Origin: G965222535 sp965222535
GTDB lineage: Bacteria > Pseudomonadota > Gammaproteobacteria > HK1
NCBI GenBank assembly: GCA_965222535.1
Contig: OZ244957.1
Coordinates: 1,364,001-1,428,000, forward strand
Length of the DNA: 64,000 bases
Direction of reading: 5' to 3'
In this document: one piece after another, positions 55,501-63,138 of the stretch
How the letters are laid out: every line of letters begins with the position of its first letter
How positions within the stretch are numbered: position 1 is the first letter of the stretch
Translations under genes and position numbers: made by a program
The notes under the pieces: model-generated
Told to the model about the DNA's origin: nothing
The model's database searches: none
The model's input: only the letters and a program-made list of their open reading frames with translations

Positions 55501-58500
55501 GAATGATGTTGATTATAAAAGTACTAAAAAATCTAATCCTAGAATAACCGATGCAGAATTAGATAATCAAATGAAGTACTACAAGAATTTACTCCTAAAA
55601 AGAGCACAGGATGTAGCAAAGTCTGAAATGTCAAAACTGGCTAACAAGCCAGCAGTTCCATCATCAACGGCTAAGGCAGGATTATTATCATCTGAATCAC
55701 CAGGAGAGCTGACGAAAATAGATGTGAATTCGTCACCAATATCATCCCAGAATGTGAACACTGATCCCGTTAGCAAGTCGGATAATGGTTTGCCAACGGG
55801 CAAGATCACAGAGCGGGTTGATGAGACGGGGGCGTCCAAACCGCAAGAAGCAGGATATATGGATCAAAAAGATGTATCAGAAGAACTGCTATTAGACTCT
55901 CACGCTACTAACTCTTCGAAAGTGCAGATCAATCCCCCCGCGTCGAGATCTGAGCAACTCATCAGTGAAATTGATGGCAAAGCTAAGCTCAGTACTGAAA
56001 ATAAACCTTTGCTTGATCTAAAACCACAAGAAGCAGAAGATGAGGTGCTTTCCGGAGTCGCACAAGGGCCACAAACTTTGAGTGATAGAACGAAACAAAT
56101 TTACCTTGAATCAATAGAGAAAAAGTTTAATACAGACCATGATAGTTTAGATAATCTCAAACAAGAACTAGAGACAGCTAAACAAAATCATAAGGCTTCT
56201 GAAACTAGAAAAAGCGGAAACACTCTAGCAACTAAACAGAAAGCTTTGGAAGATTTCAAGGTTCAAGAAAAAATGAAAGGATACGTTATAAAGATTACGG
56301 GTGAGGTAGATTATACTAATAGCAAGCAATATGATGAACTAGTCAGAAAACAAAGGGATAAATTTATAAAGAATGATGTTGATTATAAAAGTACTAAAAA
56401 ATCTAATCCTAGAATAACCGATGCAGAATTAGATAATCAAATGAAGTACTACAAGAATTTACTCCTAAAAAGAGCACAGGATGTAGCAAAGTCTGAAATG
56501 TCAAAACTGGCTAACAAGCCAGCAGTTCCATCATCAACGGCTAAGGCAGGATTATTATCATCTGAATCACCAGGAGAGCTGACGAAAATAGATGTGAATT
56601 CGTCACCAATATCATCCCAGAATGTGAACACTGATCCCGTTAGCAAGTCGGATAATGGTTTGCCAACGGGCAAGATCACAGAGCGGGTTGATGAGACGGG
56701 GGCGTCCAAACCGCAAGAAGCAGGATATATGGATCAAAAAGATGTATCAGAAGAACTGCTATTAGACTCTCACGCTACTAACTCTTCGAAAGTGCAGATC
56801 AATCCCCCCGCGTCGAGATCTGAGCAACTCATCAGTGAAATTGATGGCAAAGCTAAGCTCAGTACTGAAAATAAACCTTTGCTTGATCTAAAACCACAAG
56901 AAGCAGAAGATGAGGTGCTTTCCGGAGTCGCACAAGGGCCACAAACTTTGAGTGATAGAACGAAACAAATTTACCTTGAATCAATAGAGAAAAAGTTTAA
57001 TACAGACCATGATAGTTTAGATAATCTCAAACAAGAACTAGAGACAGCTAAACAAAATCATAAGGCTTCTGAAACTAGAAAAAGCGGAAACACTCTAGCA
57101 ACTAAACAGAAAGCTTTGGAAGATTTCAAGGTTCAAGAAAAAATGAAAGGATACGTTATAAAGATTACGGGTGAGGTAGATTATACTAATAGCAAGCAAT
57201 ATGATGAACTAGTCAGAAAACAAAGGGATAAATTTATAAAGAATGATGTTGATTATAAAAGTACTAAAAAATCTAATCCTAGAATAACCGATGCAGAATT
57301 AGATAATCAAATGAAGTACTACAAGAATTTACTCCTAAAAAGAGCACAGGATGTAGCAAAGTCTGAAATGTCAAAACTGGCTAACAAGCCAGCAGTTCCA
57401 TCATCAACGGCTAAGGCAGGATTATTATCATCTGAATCACCAGGAGAGCTGATTAATGCGAATTCGTTACCAATATCACGCCAGAATGTGAACACTGATC
57501 CCGTTAACAAACTGGAGCATAGTTTGCCAACGGGCAAGATCACAGAGCAGGCTGATGGTGCAGTGCTACAAACTGTTGCTGATAGAATGAAACAGATAGT
57601 CATTGAATCACTACAGAACGAATTAAATCAATCCATTAAAAGTTTAGACGACCACCTCAACGAAATAAAGATATCTAGGGGTAGAGATAATGTTAATTCC
57701 AATACTAAAAACTCAATCGATCTAACAGCTAAAGAAAATGCTTTGCCGGCTTTCGATGATAAAGTAAAAATACAAGAAGAGATTTTAGAGATTGCGAAGC
57801 TGGTAGATTATACTCAGGGGGATAAATTTGCTAACCCAGTCAAAAAAGCAATAAAGGAATTTTTACAGAATAGCCATGAGTATAAAAACATCAGCCAACC
57901 TAAAATTAAAGGTAACGCATTATATGAGCAAATGTTCAAATACAATGATCTTCTAACTAAAGCGCATAACGCAGCAAAGTCTGAAATGCTACAATTGACC
58001 AAACCCAAGGTAAAAACTTTACCAACTTCACCACCAACTTCACCATCAACTTCACCACCAACTTCACCATCAATGTCTAAGAAAATGCTCTTTAACCGCG
58101 GATCAAGATCACTGACGCCTACGGTTGTATTGACGACGCCAAGCCCACGCAATAGCCTCAACCTTGATATCCTCGTAGAGGCGGAAGATGTTGTTGAGAT
58201 AACGAAACAAGAATTCTTTCGCTTAATGCGCAACGATTTTAATCAACAATACCAAAAAGATTTAGCAATTCATAAAAAAGAAATAGAAAACATTAGAGCT
58301 CAGCATAATGAAATTAATAACAGCGAATTAAATATAGAGAATGAACATAAAATTGAGCAAGCATTCGAAGCTAAAAATAAGATAAACAAAGATGCTTTAA
58401 CTATGCTGGATAATGTACCTTATGAGATAAATCAATTTAATATGCAACTCAGGGGAGAAATAATAAAATTTACTAAGAACAGTAGCTATGAAGTAAAAGA

Positions 58501-59233
58501 AAATGCCTCAAAACTAAAAGAACTACAAGATCAAATATACTCACTCAAGACACGTTTTCTAGATCAAGCACATGAAACAGCAAAGGCAATATTGTCGGAC
58601 TTGCCGGAACGATTGGACGAAGGTCCATTAGTAGCACCTGACAAAATGCTCCCAAAAAAGATACTATTAACAGAGTCGAAACCTTCACGGTCAAACACAT
58701 TGCAAATTACTGCTGAGAAAACGAGACAAATTTTCATCAGCAAAATACAGAAAGAAGTTAATCCAAGATATGAAAATGGTTACCCAAACTCACTACAATC
58801 ATTAAGAACCGCTGAATTTGAATATGCTAATGATAAATCTAACTCCAACCTATTTAAGGTACATAAAAAACACTTGATTATGGAATTAGAAAAGGCTAAC
58901 TATAAAATAGCTCAACATGCTTTAAGTGCCCTAGGGAATATGGATTATACTGATTTTAGTAAATTTGAGGACCTAGCGGACAAACAAATATCAAAACTTG
59001 CTCGTGGTGAGTTTCGAGACGTAAAAAGTAGCAATGAACTACAAAAAATACGAGATAAGATGTTCGAGTACAAGAAGTTATTCCTAGAAAAAGCGCATCA
59101 AGAAGTAGTGGCCCCCAAGGCAAAGTATTCAATGGATGATGAGATGCTAATGTTGCAGGATCCAACGGTCATAGAGAGGCTTATTATGGAAGATGATATA
59201 AGTTCTGTGTTTAAGATCCCGGAAAAGAAATGA
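49553..59233 (+). CDS. Giant modular repeat protein (3226 residues), possible secreted or surface effector
   Basis: I do not recognise this protein. Residues 1 to about 250 are Gly/Thr-rich with alternating strand-like segments (NVEGNYRLEG, RGRLNLRLYSDTLMLSG) and have host-like G+C; a 12-C run encodes four prolines near residue 282. From about residue 330 the DNA is AT-rich and the protein is Ser/Lys/Asn/Asp-rich and low in complexity. A helical module beginning like DRTKQIYLESIE recurs at about residues 923, 1259, 1512, 1887, 2177, 2467, 2677, 2882 and 3055, separated by Pro/Ser linkers. Three of these lie in 870-bp tandem units. No Sec signal peptide or membrane segment is seen, so export, if any, would use another route. 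The ATG at 49553 has AAGGGT upstream. Confidence 0.75.
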   Translation: MADSNETSTTTTSSSGQQVSGTEERCALELRAETINLVAVKRAERRGVSDRLEIGKESASDTATGHEEVNVEGNYRLEGRDIETSASIVKRTFRGRLNLRLYSDTLMLSGAVSETFVGVVTSGAGMCDVLGAAGGLRVTTSGDFRLINGLAGMEEKPGTSINDKLLLEIAATSFQREYGVASYKAAFASYSGEKLLSMEAGTWSMLKASLGFRQQIKGQAKLKSGRTAMRPNPSMAPAADPGLSAAVRFGLLTGTGRGIKRTTSLINIDSMAKTAANAADFPPPPVRSPSVDVFANHRVFLPDEIAPGAGEPIPLPINFAARLESLNQPPPVTTIYPIYTSPPASTLQLPESGNSSYLNQLSVSDQVSESLFTTADNGSNSHRLSSASETELIGYGDDVLGSPPANPPPSIVSDMGGIPPGAGDKPGNLANRDLTLPISADATLALKNFASKTGLTHPTLPSTSILRRNRGQSASLPSIPDGLFLEPSQLKAGSEAEQKNTKIFRRHSSAMQYDARDSISPRPRLMKEETDWASPRISRSENETYKLVNPSTTALNKSDSIEDLEQISDSRRSSIVSPDTEISGQQIIQNNDDQKFKLENVANNDSQKTELLNSEDTYEEITSIPIKLEKKEITPELLPPLENLDTKNKLPLNARDPSKLSDTDSYSAIDQARISSDLLHESQGTESSISDIFNTSVETVEQTPHVEIPLKTEATVPVRDELLESSINNQQKIVNNLFNNRESYTALLGDDPNFPIGSDNYHLVKQIYASESAPSVMKPKSTFPETSQEFMLPENLNLDAFNSIPRTPSLQLSATQNGSRPFGNSRISVLRNENSSITESLSSNSINNAPPLVRQTNESNKTLVGPNPTFDGNKSAHNLKNEPKTKGNPKNKSLPNLKSQNVKNTKTSDKVLPGVKSVPRIDGDRTKQIYLESIETTFNKKGSLDSFEQKLETAKQNYKNAKSKKTETDLATKQKALEDFKVQEKMKGFVVKIAGGVDYTNSRQYDELVRKQRDKFIKNDVDYKSTKKSNPRITDTELDNQMNHYKNLLLKRAQDAAKSEMSKLANKPAVPSSTAKAGLLSSESPGELTKIDVNSSPISSQNVNTDPVSKSDNGLPIGKRTKHVGEAGSPKLPEVEFENKEVLLEDTLPASLATDSSKSQSTPLVLDSKTDSRAGVNLENKPLADANLSSASKDLEDGLLNSENVLPKSKSKIIKQADKKSIEQSASATTNSAKASTESKPLSHKKPPQLTSATKSASKMDWIENQLYELKTAQEHVFIRYPLNEEMSVIDNLNRTRKLEEIEQEKNFLKLLQTGISEKDGGKYLADLRNKLISEGGYSSNQLAIFFDKLLKDFDAYLYSRSGNEVYLNLKFEVKNPKIPPSIKLNPTTSSDKSKFATLTSPFKKILNKHRSSSVLTSTNIETSPIPHSISKGTNNGLPTGKGIEQVGEAESRKLQEVESIDQKDLLEDTLPASTATDSSKSQSNPLALDSGTDSKTGVNFENKSVEEGDKIKHKYFISIDRRLERLKIERENLINLTNEKMTMSDGLERARRLEEIDPEEVLLKKLKTRLPVSEGNKYIKSVNSKLRNDGILDRDRRINLVKKLTYELLEYDGQYNKLSQNTGLNVAKSEMPSSIKSEPTTSSGKSRWADFKSRFSKVLNKYLPSKVLTPTIVETTPIPYSASNDIIDDIPIDLPTSKSIEQVAEAKSPKLPEAEYTDQKDVSEELLLDSHATDSSKAQSNPLTLGNKTGKAEASTENKPWFDPNQINDSLLTPEKVNTDLVNNPYKDLPTGKITERVDETGASKPQEAGYMDQKDVSEELLLDSHATNSSKVQINPPASRSEQLISEIDGKAKLSTENKPLLDLKPQEAEDEVLSGVAQGPQTLSDRTKQIYLESIEKKFNTDHDSLDNLKQELETAKQNHKASETRKSGNTLATKQKALEDFKVQEKMKGYVIKITGEVDYTNSKQYDELVRKQRDKFIKNDVDYKSTKKSNPRITDAELDNQMKYYKNLLLKRAQDVAKSEMSKLANKPAVPSSTAKAGLLSSESPGELTKIDVNSSPISSQNVNTDPVSKSDNGLPTGKITERVDETGASKPQEAGYMDQKDVSEELLLDSHATNSSKVQINPPASRSEQLISEIDGKAKLSTENKPLLDLKPQEAEDEVLSGVAQGPQTLSDRTKQIYLESIEKKFNTDHDSLDNLKQELETAKQNHKASETRKSGNTLATKQKALEDFKVQEKMKGYVIKITGEVDYTNSKQYDELVRKQRDKFIKNDVDYKSTKKSNPRITDAELDNQMKYYKNLLLKRAQDVAKSEMSKLANKPAVPSSTAKAGLLSSESPGELTKIDVNSSPISSQNVNTDPVSKSDNGLPTGKITERVDETGASKPQEAGYMDQKDVSEELLLDSHATNSSKVQINPPASRSEQLISEIDGKAKLSTENKPLLDLKPQEAEDEVLSGVAQGPQTLSDRTKQIYLESIEKKFNTDHDSLDNLKQELETAKQNHKASETRKSGNTLATKQKALEDFKVQEKMKGYVIKITGEVDYTNSKQYDELVRKQRDKFIKNDVDYKSTKKSNPRITDAELDNQMKYYKNLLLKRAQDVAKSEMSKLANKPAVPSSTAKAGLLSSESPGELINANSLPISRQNVNTDPVNKLEHSLPTGKITEQADGAVLQTVADRMKQIVIESLQNELNQSIKSLDDHLNEIKISRGRDNVNSNTKNSIDLTAKENALPAFDDKVKIQEEILEIAKLVDYTQGDKFANPVKKAIKEFLQNSHEYKNISQPKIKGNALYEQMFKYNDLLTKAHNAAKSEMLQLTKPKVKTLPTSPPTSPSTSPPTSPSMSKKMLFNRGSRSLTPTVVLTTPSPRNSLNLDILVEAEDVVEITKQEFFRLMRNDFNQQYQKDLAIHKKEIENIRAQHNEINNSELNIENEHKIEQAFEAKNKINKDALTMLDNVPYEINQFNMQLRGEIIKFTKNSSYEVKENASKLKELQDQIYSLKTRFLDQAHETAKAILSDLPERLDEGPLVAPDKMLPKKILLTESKPSRSNTLQITAEKTRQIFISKIQKEVNPRYENGYPNSLQSLRTAEFEYANDKSNSNLFKVHKKHLIMELEKANYKIAQHALSALGNMDYTDFSKFEDLADKQISKLARGEFRDVKSSNELQKIRDKMFEYKKLFLEKAHQEVVAPKAKYSMDDEMLMLQDPTVIERLIMEDDISSVFKIPEKK
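50395..50406. repeat. 12-C homopolymer inside the giant gene
   Basis: An uninterrupted run of twelve C at codons 281-285, read as Phe-Pro-Pro-Pro-Pro. Gain or loss of one base would stop translation before the repeat region. Confidence 0.95.
54919..57452. repeat. 870-bp in-frame tandem repeat, two full copies and a third of 792 bp
   Basis: TTGCCAACGGGCAAGATCAC recurs at 54919, 55789 and 56659. By eye the copies are identical until the third diverges after GGAGAGCTGA at 57452. A diverged relative of the second part lies at 52317-52900. Each full unit encodes 290 residues, with one helical module. Confidence 0.95.
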
Positions 59234-60555
59234 TTACCTGTAACGTAAGCCGTTGATTTATAACCCTTCCCTCAAACCCCTATCCCGTTGCCATTTTTTC
59301 TCGGCACACTGGCCTAATTTGAATATCATGTGAAGCATTCCCTCACGCGAGAGGCAGCCTTTTGAGCGCCGCGTCCGATGTCGAAGTGTGCCGAAACTCG
59401 ATTCAATAGGGTTGGTGGTGCGGATGCTTTGCCAGTGTGGTGCGGGGAAATCCCAAAAAATCATCGGTTAGCAACGCGTGGCGGTCAGTTCTCAAGCAGG
59501 CGGTTGCCTTTGGGTACTTTGCTTCGTAGGTTTTGAGAAACAGGTCAAACCCCTTCTCTGCTTCCTTTTTGGTGGCTGCCTGCCAGATTTCGTGTAGCGC
59601 TTGTTTGGCTTTTGGCTGACCTGATTTGGGGAAGCGGTTCAACACGTTGACCGTCTTGTGTACCCAGCAGCGCTGCTGGCGTGTCGTTGGGAATACCTCC
59701 TCAAGGGCTGCCCAGAGCCCCATCGCACCATCACCAATCCCTAATTCCGGGGCATCCAAGCCGCGCGCTTTCCGCTTCAACAACACCTCCCGCCAGCTTT
59801 GCGTTGATTCTCTTACCCCATCCTCAATGGCCAGAAAGTGCTTCTGACCGCGCTCATTCACACCGATAACCAGCAAGTAGCACACAGTTTCGCATTCTCG
59901 GCTCGAAGGCCACTGTAAATGCCATCAGCCCAAATATAAACCCAGCGCGCATCATCCAATCTCTGTTGCATCCAGCACCGGTACTCATCAGCCCAACGCT
60001 GCTTCAAGCGCGACACCGTGGTGGCTGACAAGCCCGCTGCATCCGGGGCCACCAGTACTTTCAGTGCTTCACTCATGTCACCCGTTGAGATGCCTTTTAG
60101 ATACAGCCACGGCAGCGCCGCTTCCAGAGAGCGGGTTTTTTGCGAACCTACGGTGGTAGCCCCAGCAGCGAGTGGAAAACCACCGCCTCTCCAGTCCGTG
60201 AGCGTGCCTTCGGCACTCTCACAAAAACCGCGCGAAGCCCGGTTTGAAGGGTGGCTCCGGGAGGTAACCGTTACGCACCACCGCGGCCTTGCCACCCTGT
60301 GTACGGCAAGGATCAAACTGCCGTAGCAACTCGTGCAGCTCGGCGTCCACGGCTTGGTGAACCAACTGCTTCGCTCCCTGCAGCAGCAGTTCACTCAATG
60401 GGTCAAAGGGTTCCTCTACACCGCTTGGGGCAATTGCGCTATGCTTACTCATAGTGGCTTCTCTCCTTAAGATTGATGGGTTTGTTCACAACTTCCCATC
60501 AATCAGAGTCGCCGCTCTTTTTCAACCCCTCAACCACCACTTTCGGTTATAGCTC
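59225..60555 (-). mobile_element. IS256-family element, copy 1 (1331 bp)
   Basis: First of two tandem copies in the same orientation, defined by repetition at a distance of 1331 bp. Its right end (5' side of the transposase) is TTTCGGTTATAGCTC; its left end begins AAGAAATGATTACCTG and includes a dispersed-repeat block (GTAACGTAAGCCGTTG, 59240-59255). A hairpin GATTGATGGG (60471-60480) / CCCATCAATC (60495-60504) precedes the transposase start. The stop of the giant gene (59231-59233) lies within its first bases. Confidence 0.8.
59258..60452 (-). pseudogene. IS256-type (mutator) transposase, frameshifted, copy 1
   Basis: The transposase starts MSKHSAIAPSGVEEPFDPLS at 60452. The DDE residues can be traced in WADGIY, GDGAMGLW and TTNPIESSF, but in different frames. 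Breaks lie near 60220-60260, near 59880 (in AACTGTGTGCTAC, where one GT too many separates AENAKLC from YLLVIGVNERG) and near 59450, where extra bases shift the end. It cannot give a working protein without three corrections. Confidence 0.85.
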
Positions 60556-61879
60556 AAGAAATGATTACCTGTAACGTAAGCCGTTGATTTATAATCCTTC
60601 CCTCAAACCCCTATCCCGTTGCCATTTTTTCTCGGCACACTGGCCTAATTTGAATATCATGTGAAGCATTCCCTCACGAGAGAGGCAGCCTTTTGAGCGC
60701 CGCGTCCGATGTCGAAGTGTGCCGAAACTCGATTCAATAGGGTTGGTGGTGCGGATGCTTTGCCAGTGTGGTGCGGGGAAATCATAGAAGGTTAGTAACG
60801 CGTGGCGGTCATTTCTCAAGCAGGCGGTTGCCTTTGGGTACTTTGCTTCGTAGGTTTTGAGAAACAGGTCAAACCCCTTCTCTGCTTCCTTTTTGGTGGC
60901 TGCCTGCCAGATTTCGTGTAGCGCTTGTTTGGCTTTTGGCTGACCTGATTTGGGGAAGCGGTTCAACACGTTGACCGTCTTGTGTACCCAGCAGCGCTGC
61001 TGGCGTGTCGTTGGGAATACCTCCTCAAGGGCTGCCCAGAACCCCATAGCACCATCACCAATCCCTAATTCCGGGGCATCCAATCCGCGCGCTTTGAGCT
61101 TCAATAACACCTCCCGCCAGCTTTGCGTTGATTCTCTTACCCCATCCTCAATGGCCAGAAAGTGCTTCTGACCGCGCTCATTCACACCGATAACCAGCAA
61201 GTAGCACACAGTTTCGCATTCTCGGCTCGAAGGCCACTGACAATGCCATCAGCCCAAATATAAACCCAGCGCGCATCATCCAATCTCTGTTGCATCCAGC
61301 ACCGGTACTCATCAGCCCAACGCTGCTTCAAGCGCGACACCGTGGTGGCTGACAAGCCCGCTGCATCCGGGCCACCCGTACTTTCAGTGCTTCACTCATG
61401 TCACCCGTTGAGATGCCTTTTAGATACAGCCACGGCAGCGCCGCTTCCAGAGAGCGGGTTTTTTGCGAACCTACGGTGGTAGCCCCAGCAGCGAGTGGAA
61501 AACCACCGCCTCTCCAGTCCGTGAGCGTGCCTTCGGCACTCTCACAGAAACCGCGCGAAGCCCGGTTTGAAGGGTGGCTCCGGGAGGTAACCGTTACGCA
61601 CCACAGCGGCCTTGCCATCTTTGTGTACGGCAAGGATCAAACTGCCGTAGCAACTCGTGCAGCTCGGCGTCCACGGCTTGGTGAACCAACTGCTTAGCTC
61701 CCTGCAGCAGCAGTTCACTCAATGGGTCAAAGGGTTCCTCTACACCGCTTGGGGCAATTGCGCTATGCTTACTCATAGTGGCTTCTCTCCTTAAGATTGA
61801 TGGGTTTGTTCACAACTTCCCATCAATCAGAGTCGCCGCTCTTTTTCAACCCCTCAACCACCACTTTCGGTTATAGCTC
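60556..61879 (-). mobile_element. IS256-family element, copy 2 (1324 bp)
   Basis: Second tandem copy, directly joined to copy 1 with no spacer. It begins with the same AAGAAATGATTACCTG and ends at GGTTATAGCTC. It is 7 bp shorter because it lacks the small insertion of copy 1 near 59450. The leader hairpin is at 61795-61828 (perfect 10-bp stem). Confidence 0.8.
60589..61776 (-). pseudogene. IS256-type transposase, frameshifted, copy 2
   Basis: Starts MSKHSAIAPSGVEEPFDPLS at 61776. The C-terminal 206 codons (60589-61209) are intact and include GDGAMGFW and TTNPIESSFGTLRHRTRR. Breaks lie near 61610, near 61370 (one base lost in CATCCGGGCC against copy 1) and at 61205, where the same GT duplication as in copy 1 occurs. 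Both copies are therefore inactive as they stand. Confidence 0.85.
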
Positions 61880-62284
61880 ATAGCTCTTGCGGGGGGGGGG
61901 CATCTGCTTTATCCCCTTTGAAAGGCTGAAAGGCTTACCCTTACGGAGGTTCGGAATGGCATCAAAATCATTCTTACCCAAAGGCAGTTGAGTGACGTCG
62001 GCGCTGATCCGCTCTATAGACGGAATGCCATGGCGTTCCGCACCTTTTCGTAGCCCCCTCCTTCAAACAAGCAGCGGTTCAGAGGCTGGCACGATCAGTG
62101 CCAAATCTTCCTTCAGAGGTGTAGAATCCCTTACTGGATTTTAATTCAGGTGAGAAGCGCTCAATCACGTTGTCGCTCACTTCCAGATGGCGTTCGGGAC
62201 ACAGATACGCTTGTCCATGAATAAGGCATCCCAATAAAGCCACCCGCTACCCAATGCCGGATAATGATAAGAGAGGAGAATATG
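61880..62284. other. Intergenic region between the IS copies and dsbC
   Basis: Starts with a run of ten G (61891-61900). The remainder has short open frames on both strands with no recognised protein; GAGAGGAGAA at 62271-62280 is the dsbC ribosome binding site. Confidence 0.4.
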
Positions 62285-63007
62285 ATGAACAGCCGCGGGT
62301 TAGCGCTTACTCTTTTTCTCGTGGGAGCGGTAGCTGTGTCGTCGGCGAGCAGCGCCGAGCCGCCGGCGGCGTTGAAAGCAGTGGTGGCGAGGCTGTTGCC
62401 GAACATTACGGAGGATGCCATCACCCCATCCCCCATCCCGAATATTTACCAAATCGTGTATGGCGCTGAGATTTTGTATATCACCGCCGACGGTCGCTTC
62501 ATCCTCAAGGGGGATCTGTTCGATCGGCAAAGCCGCGCTAATCTTACAGCGCAAACACGCCAGCAAGTGCGCCGCCGGGCGGTCAATGCGCTGGGCGATT
62601 CCTCGATGATCGTATTTCCCGCCAAGGACAGCAAATACACTGTTACGGTATTCACCGACGTTGATTGCGTTTATTGCGCTCGCTTCCACCGCCAGATGGC
62701 GGAATACAACGCGCACCGCATCAGTGTGCGATATGCGGCTTTCCCGCGCAGTGGTATGGAGACGGCGACCTATGCCAAAATGGTATCGGTGTGGTGCGCC
62801 AATGATCCGCACTGGGCAATGACGCGCGCTAAAGCGGGGCAATCGATCGCGCCCCGCAACTGCAAAAACCCGGTTGCCGAACACTACCAAGCCGGCCAAA
62901 GGATAGGGGTGCGCGGGACGCCGTCGATTGTATTGGATTCTGGCGAGTTGGTTGGCGGCTACGTCTCTCCCAAGGATTTAGCGACCCTGCTCAACTCACC
63001 CGGCTGA
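62285..63007 (+). CDS. dsbC: Thiol:disulfide interchange protein DsbC
   Basis: A periplasmic disulfide isomerase. A signal peptide covers about residues 1-24 (LALTLFLVGAVAVSSASSA). The dimerisation domain contains YGAEILYITADGRFILKGDL and the thioredoxin domain has the active site C128-V-Y-C131 in TDVDCVYCARFH, with cis-Pro in RGTPSIVL. A second cysteine pair (C-x-n-C at VWCAND and RNCKNP) matches the structural disulfide. Of two adjacent ATGs, the one at 62285 has AGGAG at the better distance. Confidence 0.92.
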   Translation: MNSRGLALTLFLVGAVAVSSASSAEPPAALKAVVARLLPNITEDAITPSPIPNIYQIVYGAEILYITADGRFILKGDLFDRQSRANLTAQTRQQVRRRAVNALGDSSMIVFPAKDSKYTVTVFTDVDCVYCARFHRQMAEYNAHRISVRYAAFPRSGMETATYAKMVSVWCANDPHWAMTRAKAGQSIAPRNCKNPVAEHYQAGQRIGVRGTPSIVLDSGELVGGYVSPKDLATLLNSPG

Positions 63008-63138
63008 TAGACCGATCAGCAGACGTAGCCCCTTTCTTCTTTACCCTTGTCTCTACTTGCGGCATTCCCATTGGCGGCACCAGTGCTTGCGTTGACGTTG
63101 ATGCCGCAGCCATCCACGCTGCTCAAGAGGCACTGGCA

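Noticed and set aside
52684..57603. Series of similar minus-strand frames inside the giant gene
   Set aside because: They repeat at 870 bp because the sense coding sequence does; no ribosome binding sites or homology.
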